Position numbers and translations under genes: made by a program. From Acidovorax sp. CCYZU-2555 (lineage in GTDB: Bacteria > Pseudomonadota > Gammaproteobacteria > Burkholderiales > Burkholderiaceae_C): a stretch of DNA of 56,620 bases. Under the pieces are notes generated by a model. That model saw only the letters and a program-made list of their open reading frames with translations, did no database searches and was not told the origin of the DNA. Below are positions 16,061 through 25,416 of this stretch, in pieces. How positions within the stretch are numbered: the stretch's first letter is position 1; every line of letters begins with the position of its first letter. The stretch lies in contig NZ_JAHCDD010000034.1 of assembly GCF_018413525.1 (NCBI RefSeq), forward strand, positions 1 to 56,620. The letters are read 5' to 3'.

Positions 16061-19000
16061 ATGTCCATCCTTGCTGCCCCGGCCTCCCTTCCCGCTTTTG
16101 TCGACGGCCCCACGCAACACCGCGGCGCGCTGCGCGACGCCATCACGGCCGCGACGCGGCGGCCTGAACCCGAGGCCGTGATGGCCGCGCTGATGGAACT
16201 CGCGCGCCCGCGCACCGACGACGCCCGGGCCGCGAATGCACTCGCTCTGCAACTCGCACGCGGGCTGCGCGAGCGCAAGAGCGCCAGCGGCCGCGCGGGC
16301 ATGGTGCAAGGCCTTCTGCAGGAGTATTCGCTATCGTCGAACGAAGGCGTGGCGCTGATGTGCCTGGCCGAAGCGCTGCTGCGCATTCCCGACGCCGCGA
16401 CGCGCGACGCGCTGATACGCGACAAGATCGCCGACGGCGACTGGCGCCAGCATCTGGGCCAGAGCCCGTCGCTGTTCGTCAACGCCGCCACCTGGGGCCT
16501 GCTGCTCACGGGCCGGCTGGTCGCGACGCACAGCGAGACCGGGCTGTCGACCACGCTGGGGCGCATCATCGGCAAGGGCGGCGAGCCGCTGATTCGCAAG
16601 GGCGTAGACATGGCGATGCGCATGATGGGCGAACAGTTCGTCGCTGGCGAAACGATTGCCGACGCCTTGCAGCATGCCAAGGGCCTCGAAGCCCAGGGCT
16701 TTCGCTATTCGTACGACATGCTGGGCGAAGCCGCGCTGACCGAAAGCGATGCCCGGCGCTATCTGGCCGACTACCAGCAGGCCATCGATGCGATCGGCCA
16801 GGCCGCCAAAGGCGCGGGCGTGCAAGCCGGCCCGGGCATCTCGATCAAGCTGTCGGCGCTGCACCCGCGCTACAGCCGCGCGCAGTACACGCGCGTGATG
16901 CAGGAGCTCTACCCGCGCGTGCTCGCGCTGGCCGTGCAGGCCAAGGGCCATGACATCGGCCTGAACATCGATGCCGAGGAGGCCGACCGGCTCGAGCTGT
17001 CGCTGGACCTGCTCGAACGCCTGTGCTTCGAGCCCGCGCTGGCCGGCTGGAACGGCATAGGTTTTGTGATCCAGGCCTACCAGAAGCGCTGCCCGGCGGT
17101 GATCGACTTCCTGGTGGATCTCGCGCGCCGCAGCGGCCACCGGCTGATGGTGCGCCTGGTCAAGGGCGCGTACTGGGACAGCGAAATCAAGCGCGCCCAG
17201 GTCGACGGCCAGCAAGGCTACCCGGTCTACACGCGCAAGCCCCACACCGACGTCGCCTACCTCGCCTGCGCGCGCAAGCTGCTCGAAGCGCCCGACGCGG
17301 TGTTTCCACAATTCGCCACGCACAACGCGCACACGGTCGCGGCCATTCACGAGATGGCCGACCCCGCGATCTACACGCCCGGCCAATACGAGTTCCAATG
17401 CCTGCACGGCATGGGCGAGCCGCTGTACGAGCAAGTGGTGTCGGCGCTGGGCCGGCCCTGCCGCATCTACGCGCCTGTGGGCACGCATGAAACGCTGCTC
17501 GCCTACCTGGTGCGCCGGCTGCTCGAAAACGGCGCCAACACCTCGTTCGTGAACCGCATCGCCGACCCCTCCATTGCGCTCGAAACGCTGGTCGAAGACC
17601 CGGTGCAGACCGTGGAGCGCATGGCAGCGCAGGACGGCCAATATGGCCTGCCCCATGCGGCGATCGCGCTGCCCGTCGCGCTTTATGGCGCGGCGCGCGC
17701 GAATTCGCTGGGCCTCGATCTGTCGAACGAGCACATGCTGCAGGCCATCGGCGAAGCCATGCAGGCGCCGGCCGACTGGTCCGCCGCGCCCCTGCTCGCG
17801 CCAGGCGACCATGAGACGGCTGCGCTCCAGGCATTCGACGGCGCCGACGTAGAGATCCGCAACCCCGCGAATCTGCAGGACCTCGTGGGCCGGGTGCGCG
17901 AAGCCTCGTCGCAGGACGTGGAGTCCGCGCTCGCCGCCGCGCTCGCCGCCGACCGCTGGGCCGACACGCCGCCCGCGGTGCGCGCCGCCGCGCTCGACGC
18001 GGCCGCCAATCTGCTCGAAGCCGATCTGCCGCAGCTCATGGGCCTGCTGGCGCGCGAAGCCGGCAAGACCGCGGCCAACGCCATCGCCGAAGTGCGCGAA
18101 GCCGTCGACTTCCTGCGCTTTTACGCGGCCCAGGCGCGCGCCGATTTCGCGGTGGACACCCACCGCCCGCTGGGCCCCGTGGTCTGCATCAGCCCCTGGA
18201 ATTTCCCGCTGGCGATCTTCATAGGCCAGGTCAGCGCCGCGATTGCCGCGGGCAACCCGGTGCTGGCCAAGCCCGCAGAACAGACGCCGCTGATTGCCGC
18301 CCATGCCGTGCGCCGCCTGTGGCAGGCCGGCGTGCCGCGCGACGTGGTGCAGCTGCTGCCCGGCCAGGGCGAAACCGTGGGCGCGGCGCTGGTCGGCGAC
18401 GCACGCGTGCAAGGCGTGCTGTTCACGGGCTCCACCGATGTCGCGCGCATTCTGCAGCGCGCGCTGGCCCAGCGCCTGGGCCGCAACGGCCAGCCCGTGC
18501 CGCTGGTCGCCGAAACCGGCGGCCAGAACGCGATGATCGTCGACTCGTCGGCGCTCGCGGAACAGGTGGTCGCCGATGTCGTCGCCTCGGCGTTCGACAG
18601 CGCGGGCCAGCGCTGCTCGGCGCTGCGCGTGCTGTGCCTGCAGGACGACTGCGCCGACCGCGTGATCGAAATGCTCGAAGGCGCGATCGCGCAAAGCCGC
18701 ATAGGCGACCCGGCGCAACTGGCCGTCGATATCGGCCCGGTGATCGATGCGCCGGCACGCGACGGCATAGAGGCCCATATCGAACAGATGCGGGCCAAGG
18801 GCCGCAAGGTGGTGCGCACGGCCTGGAACGCCGACGACGCGGTGCTGGCCCGGGGCACGTTCGTGCTGCCTACACTCATCACGCTCGACAGCATCGCCGA
18901 ACTGCAGCGCGAAATCTTCGGCCCGGTGCTGCACATCGTGCGCTACCGCCGCAAGGACCTGGCCCATCTGCTCGCGCAGATCAACGCCACGGGCTACGGC

Positions 19001-19816
19001 CTCACGCTGGGCCTGCACACGCGCATAGACGAAACCATCGCCCAGGTGGTGGGCGCGGCGCATGCGGGCAATGTCTACGTGAACCGCAACATGGTCGGCG
19101 CGGTGGTGGGCGTTCAGCCTTTCGGCGGCGAAGGCCTGTCGGGCACCGGCCCCAAGGCCGGCGGCCCGCTATACCTCTACCGCCTGCTGTCGCAGCGCCC
19201 CGACGATGTGCTGCAGCGCGCGCTGCCGGCCAGGGCAGAGACGGCGCCAGCACCGCAGCGCTGGCATGCGGAATCGGCGCTGGCGCAGTTGCACCAATGG
19301 GCCGCGCAGTCCGGCCGGCCGCAGTTGGTCACCGCCTGCACCCATTTGCAGGCGCTGGCCCATGGCCAGGACGCCTGGGAACTGCAAGGCCCCACGGGCG
19401 AGCGCAATGTCTACACGCTCGCGCCGCGCGTGGCCGTGCTGTGCCTGGCGGCGAACGACGAAGACCGGCTGACCCAGCTCGCCGCCGTGCTGGCCGTGGG
19501 CAGCCGCGCGGTCTGGCCCGCCAGCGCCCTGGCGCTGCACGCGCGCCTGCCGCTGGCCGTGCAACAGGCGATCGATCTGGTGCGCGACTGGTCGACCGAC
19601 AGCCTGGCCTTCGACGCCGTGCTCCACCATGGCGACACGGCATCGCTGCGCCAGGCCAGCCAGGCGCTCGCGGCGCGGCCCGGGCCCATCGTGGGCATAG
19701 CCCATGCCGCCAGCGGCTCCATCGCCGTGCCGCTGGAGCGCCTGGTGATGGAACGCGCGCTGAGCGTCAACACCGCGGCCGCGGGCGGCAATGCGAGCCT
19801 GATGACCATCGCCTGA
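16061..19816 (+). CDS. putA: Bifunctional proline dehydrogenase / P5C dehydrogenase PutA
   Basis: This 1251-residue enzyme oxidises proline to P5C (FAD-dependent) and then to glutamate (NAD-dependent). The PRODH barrel spans about residues 170-480 (QAGPGISIKLSALHPRYSRA; LMVRLVKGAYWDSEIKRAQ). The aldehyde dehydrogenase part spans about 530-1010 (PWNFPLAIFIGQVSAAIAAG; nucleophile Cys852 in DSAGQRCSALRV). A 200-residue C-terminal domain follows. The N-terminal ribbon-helix-helix of autoregulatory PutA proteins is absent, so the protein is not a repressor and control falls to the divergent Lrp-type gene. The ATG at 16061 was preferred over an upstream TTG. FAD reduction links it to the inner-membrane quinone pool. 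Confidence 0.95.
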   Translation: MSILAAPASLPAFVDGPTQHRGALRDAITAATRRPEPEAVMAALMELARPRTDDARAANALALQLARGLRERKSASGRAGMVQGLLQEYSLSSNEGVALMCLAEALLRIPDAATRDALIRDKIADGDWRQHLGQSPSLFVNAATWGLLLTGRLVATHSETGLSTTLGRIIGKGGEPLIRKGVDMAMRMMGEQFVAGETIADALQHAKGLEAQGFRYSYDMLGEAALTESDARRYLADYQQAIDAIGQAAKGAGVQAGPGISIKLSALHPRYSRAQYTRVMQELYPRVLALAVQAKGHDIGLNIDAEEADRLELSLDLLERLCFEPALAGWNGIGFVIQAYQKRCPAVIDFLVDLARRSGHRLMVRLVKGAYWDSEIKRAQVDGQQGYPVYTRKPHTDVAYLACARKLLEAPDAVFPQFATHNAHTVAAIHEMADPAIYTPGQYEFQCLHGMGEPLYEQVVSALGRPCRIYAPVGTHETLLAYLVRRLLENGANTSFVNRIADPSIALETLVEDPVQTVERMAAQDGQYGLPHAAIALPVALYGAARANSLGLDLSNEHMLQAIGEAMQAPADWSAAPLLAPGDHETAALQAFDGADVEIRNPANLQDLVGRVREASSQDVESALAAALAADRWADTPPAVRAAALDAAANLLEADLPQLMGLLAREAGKTAANAIAEVREAVDFLRFYAAQARADFAVDTHRPLGPVVCISPWNFPLAIFIGQVSAAIAAGNPVLAKPAEQTPLIAAHAVRRLWQAGVPRDVVQLLPGQGETVGAALVGDARVQGVLFTGSTDVARILQRALAQRLGRNGQPVPLVAETGGQNAMIVDSSALAEQVVADVVASAFDSAGQRCSALRVLCLQDDCADRVIEMLEGAIAQSRIGDPAQLAVDIGPVIDAPARDGIEAHIEQMRAKGRKVVRTAWNADDAVLARGTFVLPTLITLDSIAELQREIFGPVLHIVRYRRKDLAHLLAQINATGYGLTLGLHTRIDETIAQVVGAAHAGNVYVNRNMVGAVVGVQPFGGEGLSGTGPKAGGPLYLYRLLSQRPDDVLQRALPARAETAPAPQRWHAESALAQLHQWAAQSGRPQLVTACTHLQALAHGQDAWELQGPTGERNVYTLAPRVAVLCLAANDEDRLTQLAAVLAVGSRAVWPASALALHARLPLAVQQAIDLVRDWSTDSLAFDAVLHHGDTASLRQASQALAARPGPIVGIAHAASGSIAVPLERLVMERALSVNTAAAGGNASLMTIA

Positions 19817-19938
19817 AAGCCCGGCCGTCGCACCGCGATTGCCCGCCCGGCCGGTGTCTGCACCCGAATGCAGCAGCCGGCTCACCATCTCAGTGCATGA
19901 CCCGCCAGGCAGTGGCTGGCGGCAAGGCTGCACCAGGC

Positions 19939-19955
19939 TGGCCCGCAAATTGCTT
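19939..19955 (+). promoter_or_regulatory. Sigma-54 promoter of the nas operon
   Basis: TGGCCCGCAAATTGCTT keeps the -24 GG and -12 GC with correct spacing and differs from the consensus TGGCACG-N4-TTGCT at one base. The predicted start (about 19966) coincides with the first base of leader hairpin P1. TGCAC/GTGCA half-sites that could serve NtrC lie upstream at 19859-19872, 19893-19897 and 19929-19933, but none forms a clean full site. Confidence 0.7.
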
Positions 19956-19965
19956 GAACCCTTGC

Positions 19966-20008
19966 GTGGCCACTGAAGGTCACAAAGGTTTCGGTCCGAC
20001 GATGGGCC
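19966..20008 (+). ncRNA. ANTAR-target leader hairpins of the nas operon mRNA
   Basis: P1 is GTGGCC[ACTGAA]GGTCAC (19966-19983), a 6-bp stem with one G-U pair and a hexaloop having A at position 1 and G at position 4. P2 is GGTCC[GACGAT]GGGCC (19993-20008), a 5-bp stem with a hexaloop keeping G at position 4 but G, not A, at position 1. An alternative hairpin ATGGG/CCCAT (20002-20017) is mutually exclusive with P2. The arrangement matches the nrtA leader and fits NasT binding. Confidence 0.65.
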
Positions 20009-20020
20009 CAAACCCATGAC

Positions 20021-20067
20021 AAAGGCGTCTTTCCCTACAGCCAGGCTGTGCAGGGACAGACGCTTTT
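20021..20067 (+). terminator. Leader attenuator terminator of the nas operon
   Basis: AAAGGCGTCT (20021-20030) pairs with AGACGCTTTT (20058-20067) over 10 bp with one G-U pair. Inside, CCCT/AGGG and ACAG/CTGT extend the stem. The 3' side runs into TTTT and, after GCGC, TTT. It stands 33 nt before the first gene and shares GACAAAGGCGTC with the nrtA leader terminator. Its U-run is weaker than the nrtA one. Confidence 0.65.
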
Positions 20068-20100
20068 GCGCTTTCAGAACTGGCAATGAAGGACATAGAG

Positions 20101-21363
20101 ATGAAGAAATCCAGACTGGTCATGATAGGCAACGGGATGGCAGGCGTGCGCGCGCTGGAGGAGTTGCTCAAGCTGGCGCCGGATCTGTATGACATCACCG
20201 TGTTCGGCAGGGAGCCCCATCCCAACTACAACCGCATCATGCTGTCGCCGCTGCTCGCCGGCGAACAGACGCTGGAACAGATCGTTCTCAACGACTGGAG
20301 CTGGTACACCGACAACGGCATCACGCTACATGCGGGCTATACGGTCACGTCCATCGATCGCCAGTCGCGCACCGTGCATGCGGTCAACGCCGCGGGCGAG
20401 GCGCTGAGCGCGCCTTACGACCGGCTGATCATGGCCACGGGTTCCAACCCCTTCATCCTGCCCGTTCCCGGCAATCAACTCGAAGGCGTGCTGGGCTACC
20501 GCGACATCGCCGACACCCAGGCGATGATCGACGCCGCCACGCAGTACCGCCATGCGGTGGTCATAGGCGGCGGCCTGCTGGGCCTCGAAGCCGCGAACGG
20601 CCTGATCAAGCGCGGCATGCAGGTCACCGTGGTGCATGTCAACGACTGGCTGCTGGAGCGCCAGCTCGACGAAGTCGCCTCGCAGCTGCTGCGCAAATCG
20701 CTGCACGACCGCGGCATGCAATTCCTGATGGGTGCGCAGACGCAGGAGCTGCTGGCCAACGAGGCCGGCCGCGTGCGCGCCGTGCGCTTCAAGGACGGCA
20801 GCGAAGTGCCGGCCGACCTGGTCGTGATGGCCGTGGGCATACGCCCCAACACCGCGCTGGCCGAAGCCGCCTACCTGCAGGTGAACCGCGGCATCGTGGT
20901 GCACGACACGCTGCAGACCACGACCGACCCGCGCATCTACGCCGTGGGCGAATGCGCGGCCCACCGCGGCATTGCCTATGGCCTGGTCGCGCCGCTGTTC
21001 GAACAGGGCAAGGTGCTGGCCAACCACCTTGCGGAGCTGGGCATCAGCCGCTACCAGGGCTCGGTCACCTCGACCAAGCTCAAGGTCACGGGCATCAATC
21101 TGTTCTCGGCCGGCGACTTCAAGGGCTCGGACATCACCGAGGAAATCGTGCTCAGCGACCCGATCAGCGGCGTCTACAAGAAGCTGGTGATCGCCGACGA
21201 CAAGCTGGTCGGCGCCTGCCTCTACGGCGACACCATCGACGGCAGCTGGTACTTCAAGCTGTTGCGCGAAGGCAGCAGCATCGCCGACATCCGCGACCGT
21301 TTGATGTTCGGCGAAACCCCGCTCGCCGACAGCGCCGCCGAAGACCAGAACAAGCCCGCCTGA
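20101..21363 (+). CDS. NirB-like FAD/NAD(P)H oxidoreductase, electron donor subunit for nitrate reductase
   Basis: This 420-residue flavoprotein has two Rossmann folds (GNGMAG at 10-15; VVIGGGLLGLEAANGL near 150-165) and a family block VVMAVGIRPNT. It matches the N-terminal FAD half of NADH-nitrite reductase NirB, but ends where NirB would continue into its [2Fe-2S] and sirohaem domains. Next to nasA it most likely passes electrons from NAD(P)H to the nitrate reductase, as NasC of Klebsiella and the NasB N-terminus of Bacillus do. The start was set at 20101 because AAGGA lies 7 nt upstream; an in-frame ATG at 20086 has no such site. First gene of the nas operon. Confidence 0.85.
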   Translation: MKKSRLVMIGNGMAGVRALEELLKLAPDLYDITVFGREPHPNYNRIMLSPLLAGEQTLEQIVLNDWSWYTDNGITLHAGYTVTSIDRQSRTVHAVNAAGEALSAPYDRLIMATGSNPFILPVPGNQLEGVLGYRDIADTQAMIDAATQYRHAVVIGGGLLGLEAANGLIKRGMQVTVVHVNDWLLERQLDEVASQLLRKSLHDRGMQFLMGAQTQELLANEAGRVRAVRFKDGSEVPADLVVMAVGIRPNTALAEAAYLQVNRGIVVHDTLQTTTDPRIYAVGECAAHRGIAYGLVAPLFEQGKVLANHLAELGISRYQGSVTSTKLKVTGINLFSAGDFKGSDITEEIVLSDPISGVYKKLVIADDKLVGACLYGDTIDGSWYFKLLREGSSIADIRDRLMFGETPLADSAAEDQNKPA

Positions 21364-21407
21364 AGCGCGCGCTGCCCCCTCTTTCGCCCCCACATTCAAA
21401 AATCCCC

Positions 21408-24254
21408 ATGACCGCCTCCCCTGTCACGCAAACGCGCTCCACCTGCCCCTACTGCGGCGTTGGTTGCGGAGTGATCATCGAAGCACAGGACGGCCAGATC
21501 ACCGGAGTCCAGGGTGATCCGCTGCACCCCGCGAACTTCGGCAAGCTCTGCACCAAGGGCAGCACGCTGCACCTCACGGCCTCGGCCGCGGTCACGCGCC
21601 AGACCCGGCTGCTGCAGCCGCTGCAACGCCTGCAGCGCGACGGCCCCGCTGTGCCCGTGGCCTGGGACAGCGCGCTCGACACCGCCAGCGACCAGCTCGC
21701 GCGCATCATCACCGCACACGGCCCCGACGCCGTGGGCTTCTACCTCAGCGGCCAGTTGCTGACCGAAGACTATTACGCGTTCAACAAGCTGGTCAAAGGC
21801 CTGATAGGCAGCAACAACCTCGACACCAACTCGCGCCTTTGCATGAGCAGCGCCGTCGCGGGCTACAAGGCCACGCTGGGCGCGGACGCGCCGCCCGCCT
21901 GCTACGAAGACCTCGAAAAGGCGCAATGCGTGTTCCTGGTCGGCAGCAACGCGGCCTGGGCCCACCCCATTCTGTTTCGCCGCCTCGAAGCCGCGAAAGC
22001 CGCGAACCCGGCGCTCAAGGTGATCGTCGCCGACCCGCGCCGCACCGACACCGCCAGCCTGGCCGATCTGTTCCTGCCGATCGCGCCCGGCACCGACGTG
22101 CTGCTGTTCCAGGGCATGCTGCACCTGATGCTGGCCCGGGGCTGGGTGGACCGCGCCTATATCGCCGCCCACACCACAGGCTTCGACACGCTCGAAAGCC
22201 TGGTGGCGACAGCCACGCCGGCACGCGTGTCGCAGGAATGCGGCATCAGCGAACAAGACCTGCTGCAGGCCGCGCAATGGTTTGCGCAATCGCCGGCCAC
22301 GCTGAGCCTCTATTGCCAAGGCCTCAACCAGAGCAGCAGCGGCACGGCGAAGAACGCCGCGCTGATCAATCTGCACCTGGCCACGGGCCAGATCGGCAAG
22401 CCCGGCGCGGGCCCGCTGTCGCTCACGGGCCAGCCCAACGCCATGGGCGGGCGCGAAGTCGGCGGCATGGCCAACCTGCTCAGCGGCCACCGCGATCTGG
22501 GCAATGCCGCCCACCGCGCCGAAGTCGCCGCGCTGTGGGGCGTGACCGATGTTCCGGCCAAGCCCGGCAAGACCGCCGTCGAAATGTTCGAAGCCGCGGC
22601 CGATGGCGAAATCAAGGCGCTGTGGATTGCCTGCACCAACCCCGCGCAAAGCATGCCAGACCAGCGCACGGTGCAGCGCGCGCTCGAACGCGCCGAACTG
22701 GTCGTGGTGCAGGAAGCCTTCACCACCACCGAGACCGCGCGCCACGCCCATATCCTGCTGCCCGCGACGACCTGGGGCGAGAAAGTGGGCACGGTCACCA
22801 ACAGCGAACGCCGCATCTCGCGCGTGCGCGCCGCCGTGCCGGCCTCGGGCGCGGCGCGCCACGACTGGCAGATCGCCGTGCAGCTCGCCCACCGGCTTGA
22901 AGCCCGGCTGCGCCCCGGCCAGCCCACGCTGTTCCCCTATCCCGTGGAGCCGGCCGACGCCGGCGCGCAGGCGCTGTGGGAAGAACACCGCGCGAGCACC
23001 GCGGGCCGCGATCTCGACATCACGGGCCTGTCCTGGGCGCAGCTGGAGCAAGCCCCGCAGCAATGGCCCCTGCCCGCGGGCGCGGCGCAGGGCAAGGCGC
23101 GGCTCTATGAAGACGGCGTCTTCCCCACCGCCGACGGCAAGGCGCGCTTTCATGCCGCGCCCTACCAGCCGCTGGCCGAACCCGTCGACGCCGAATTTCC
23201 GTTCGCGCTCACCACGGGCCGGCTGCGCGACCAATGGCATGGCATGAGCCGCACCGGCACGCTGGGCCGGCTGTTCAGCCACGCGGCAGAACCGCGGCTG
23301 CACATGCACCCGCAAGACATGGCGCAGCAAGACCTGGGCGAAGGCGAACTGGTGCAGCTCACCAGCCGCCGCGGCACGCTCATGGTGGCGCTGCAGTCCG
23401 ACGCCCAGCTCGCGCCCACGCGCATGTTCATGCCCATGCACTGGGGCAGCGAGTTCCTGAGCGGCCGCGCCGCCGACGGCCAGCGCCTGCTGGGCATCAA
23501 CGCGCTGACCCAGCCCGCGTTCTGCCCCGTGTCCAAACAGCCCGAACTCAAGCACACGGCCGTCACCGTGCGCAAGGTCGCCTTGCCCTGGTCGCTGCTG
23601 GCCATGGCCTGGCTGCCCGCGGAACGCGTGCTCGAAGTGCGCCAGGCGCTGTCGGCGCTGATGGGCCATTTCGAATTCGCGACCTGCGTGCCGTTCAGCA
23701 ACCAGGTGCCGCTGAGCGCGGCCGCGCAAACGCGCAGCGGCGTGCTGCTGCGCGCCTGCGCACACCAGCCGCCGGCCGCCGAAGTGCTGCAGCAGATCGA
23801 ACAATTGTTGGGGCTTGCGGGCGACCAGGTGATCCGCTACAACGACCGCCGCCGCCAACAGACCCGCGCCTTGCAGGTGGTGCGCGGCGACCAGGATGCG
23901 CTGCGCCTGGAAGCCATGCTGCTCACGGGCGACACCAGCGCGGGCGCCTGGCTGTCGCAGCTGCTGGCCCAGGAAATGGACCCGCCCCAGCCTTCGCACC
24001 TGATGCTGACCCAGGGCGCGACGCCGCCGACAGGCACCAAGGCGCGCAGCCCCCAGGTCTGCAGTTGCATGAACGTGACGCTCGACAGCATCGTGCAGAC
24101 GCTCAGCCAATGCCCGGGCAACGACGGCGAACGCCTGCTGCAGCTGCAGCAACGCCTGGGCTGCGGCACGCAATGCGGCTCCTGCATTCCCGAACTCAAA
24201 CGCCATGTGCAGACCACGGCCGTGGTCCGCTTCCATGAACCCTTGAACGCCTGA
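21408..24254 (+). CDS. nasA: Assimilatory nitrate reductase catalytic subunit NasA
   Basis: This 948-residue cytoplasmic molybdoenzyme reduces nitrate to nitrite. The N-terminal [4Fe-4S] site uses Cys13, Cys16, Cys20 and Cys48 (CPYCGVGCGV ... LCTKG). Molybdopterin-guanine-dinucleotide binding domains follow (NSRLCMSSAVAGYKATLGAD; GTDVLLFQGMLHLMLA; TGQPNAMGGREVGGMAN). A C-terminal BFD-like [2Fe-2S] domain with Cys885, 887, 919, 923 and 926 (CSCMNV ... LGCGTQCGSC) is the entry point for electrons. There is no export signal, which separates it from periplasmic NapA. It lies 44 bp after the FAD subunit and 8 bp before cobA. Confidence 0.95.
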   Translation: MTASPVTQTRSTCPYCGVGCGVIIEAQDGQITGVQGDPLHPANFGKLCTKGSTLHLTASAAVTRQTRLLQPLQRLQRDGPAVPVAWDSALDTASDQLARIITAHGPDAVGFYLSGQLLTEDYYAFNKLVKGLIGSNNLDTNSRLCMSSAVAGYKATLGADAPPACYEDLEKAQCVFLVGSNAAWAHPILFRRLEAAKAANPALKVIVADPRRTDTASLADLFLPIAPGTDVLLFQGMLHLMLARGWVDRAYIAAHTTGFDTLESLVATATPARVSQECGISEQDLLQAAQWFAQSPATLSLYCQGLNQSSSGTAKNAALINLHLATGQIGKPGAGPLSLTGQPNAMGGREVGGMANLLSGHRDLGNAAHRAEVAALWGVTDVPAKPGKTAVEMFEAAADGEIKALWIACTNPAQSMPDQRTVQRALERAELVVVQEAFTTTETARHAHILLPATTWGEKVGTVTNSERRISRVRAAVPASGAARHDWQIAVQLAHRLEARLRPGQPTLFPYPVEPADAGAQALWEEHRASTAGRDLDITGLSWAQLEQAPQQWPLPAGAAQGKARLYEDGVFPTADGKARFHAAPYQPLAEPVDAEFPFALTTGRLRDQWHGMSRTGTLGRLFSHAAEPRLHMHPQDMAQQDLGEGELVQLTSRRGTLMVALQSDAQLAPTRMFMPMHWGSEFLSGRAADGQRLLGINALTQPAFCPVSKQPELKHTAVTVRKVALPWSLLAMAWLPAERVLEVRQALSALMGHFEFATCVPFSNQVPLSAAAQTRSGVLLRACAHQPPAAEVLQQIEQLLGLAGDQVIRYNDRRRQQTRALQVVRGDQDALRLEAMLLTGDTSAGAWLSQLLAQEMDPPQPSHLMLTQGATPPTGTKARSPQVCSCMNVTLDSIVQTLSQCPGNDGERLLQLQQRLGCGTQCGSCIPELKRHVQTTAVVRFHEPLNA

Positions 24255-24262
24255 GGCCCACC

Positions 24263-25063
24263 ATGACTCTTCTCAAGAACTCCGTGCCCATGGGCCGCTG
24301 CACACTGGTAGGCGCCGGCCCCGGCGACCCGGACCTGCTGACCCTCAAGGCCCTCAAGGCCATCCAGGCCGCGACCGTGCTGCTGATCGACGACCTGGTC
24401 AGCGACGCCATCGTCGCGCTGGCCCCGCCTACCGCGCGCCTGATCGCCGTGGGCAAGCGCGGCGGCTGCCAGAGCACGCCCCAGGCCTTCATTGAAAAGC
24501 TCATCCTGACCAATGTGCTCGAAGGCGAAAACGTCGTGCGCCTCAAGGGCGGCGACCCGTTCATCTTCGGCCGCGGCGGCGAGGAAGCCGACCACCTGCG
24601 CGCCGCGGGCGTGGAAGTCGATATCGTCAACGGCATTACCGCAGGCCTTGCGGGCATGACGCAGATCGGCGCGCCGCTGACCCACCGCGATCATGCGCAT
24701 GGCGTGCTGTTCATCACCGGCCATACCCGCCCCGGTGCCGAACCCATCGCCTGGCCCCAGCTCGCCGCCACCGCGCATGCGGCGCGGCTCACGCTGGTGA
24801 TCTACATGGGAATGAAAGGCGTGGCCGATATCGCCCAGGGCCTGCTGCAAGGCCTGCCCCGCGACACGCCCGTGGCCGTGATCCAGAACGCGTCCCAGCC
24901 CCACCAGCGCCATGCGATTGCACGGCTGGATGAACTCGTTGCGGTCGTTGCCCAGGAAAAACTGGGCAGCCCCAGCGTGGTGGTCGTCGGCGAAGTCGTG
25001 CGCTGTGCGAGCAGCTTTGCGCAGTGGATGGAGAGTGCGGAGTTGGATCAGGCCAGGGCTTGA
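24263..25063 (+). CDS. cobA: Uroporphyrinogen-III C-methyltransferase (SUMT)
   Basis: This 266-residue enzyme methylates uroporphyrinogen III twice with S-adenosylmethionine to give precorrin-2, the sirohaem precursor. Family motifs are VGAGPGDPDLLTLKAL (16-31), VVRLKGGDPFIFGRGGEEAD and TGLAGM-like ITAGLAGMTQIGAPLTHRD. It is the single-domain CobA form, without the CysG oxidase/ferrochelatase half. In nitrate operons it supplies sirohaem to nitrite reductase, which is itself not encoded in this window. It starts 8 bp after nasA and is the last gene of the operon before the inverted repeat copy C. Confidence 0.93.
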   Translation: MTLLKNSVPMGRCTLVGAGPGDPDLLTLKALKAIQAATVLLIDDLVSDAIVALAPPTARLIAVGKRGGCQSTPQAFIEKLILTNVLEGENVVRLKGGDPFIFGRGGEEADHLRAAGVEVDIVNGITAGLAGMTQIGAPLTHRDHAHGVLFITGHTRPGAEPIAWPQLAATAHAARLTLVIYMGMKGVADIAQGLLQGLPRDTPVAVIQNASQPHQRHAIARLDELVAVVAQEKLGSPSVVVVGEVVRCASSFAQWMESAELDQARA

Positions 25064-25109
25064 TTGGGGCACCCCTCGGGGTTCATCCTTCGGGCCGAGA
25101 CGCCTTCGA

Positions 25110-25369
25110 CAAGCCCTCAAGAAAAAGCTTTCCCCCACCAAATCAATGACTTAGAAAGTGAGCGATTAGGCAAGCGGCGGCGAAACCGTGACCCGTTCGT
25201 GGTGAGCCTGCCTTGCCGGCCGCGTCGAACCATGAACGGCCCGTCCTCATGACTTGAGCACAGGCCGTTCATCCTTCGACGGGCTCAGGACGAACGGGGG
25301 GTGAAGCCCGCTGTTTCTTTTTGACGCCTTGCGAGACCTTTGCTCGCTTACATCGCTCAAGGCGAACGG
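25110..25369 (-). repeat. Dispersed intergenic repeat, copy C (inverted)
   Basis: Read on the minus strand this has the element order of copies A and B, including CCGTTCGTCCTGAGC...AGGATGAACGG and CCGTTCATGG...CCACGAACGG. It lies between cobA and the convergent small coiled-coil gene. No gene is seen. Confidence 0.8.
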
Positions 25370-25416
25370 CCATTCGCTATTCGTGCTGAGCCTGGCCCCA
25401 TCTCCCCAAAGCCTCC

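Noticed and set aside
20952-24254. Nitrate reductase starting far upstream within the FAD gene
   Set aside because: The extension is an Arg/Gly-rich shadow; the iron-sulfur motif begins 12 residues after the ATG at 21408, as in the family.
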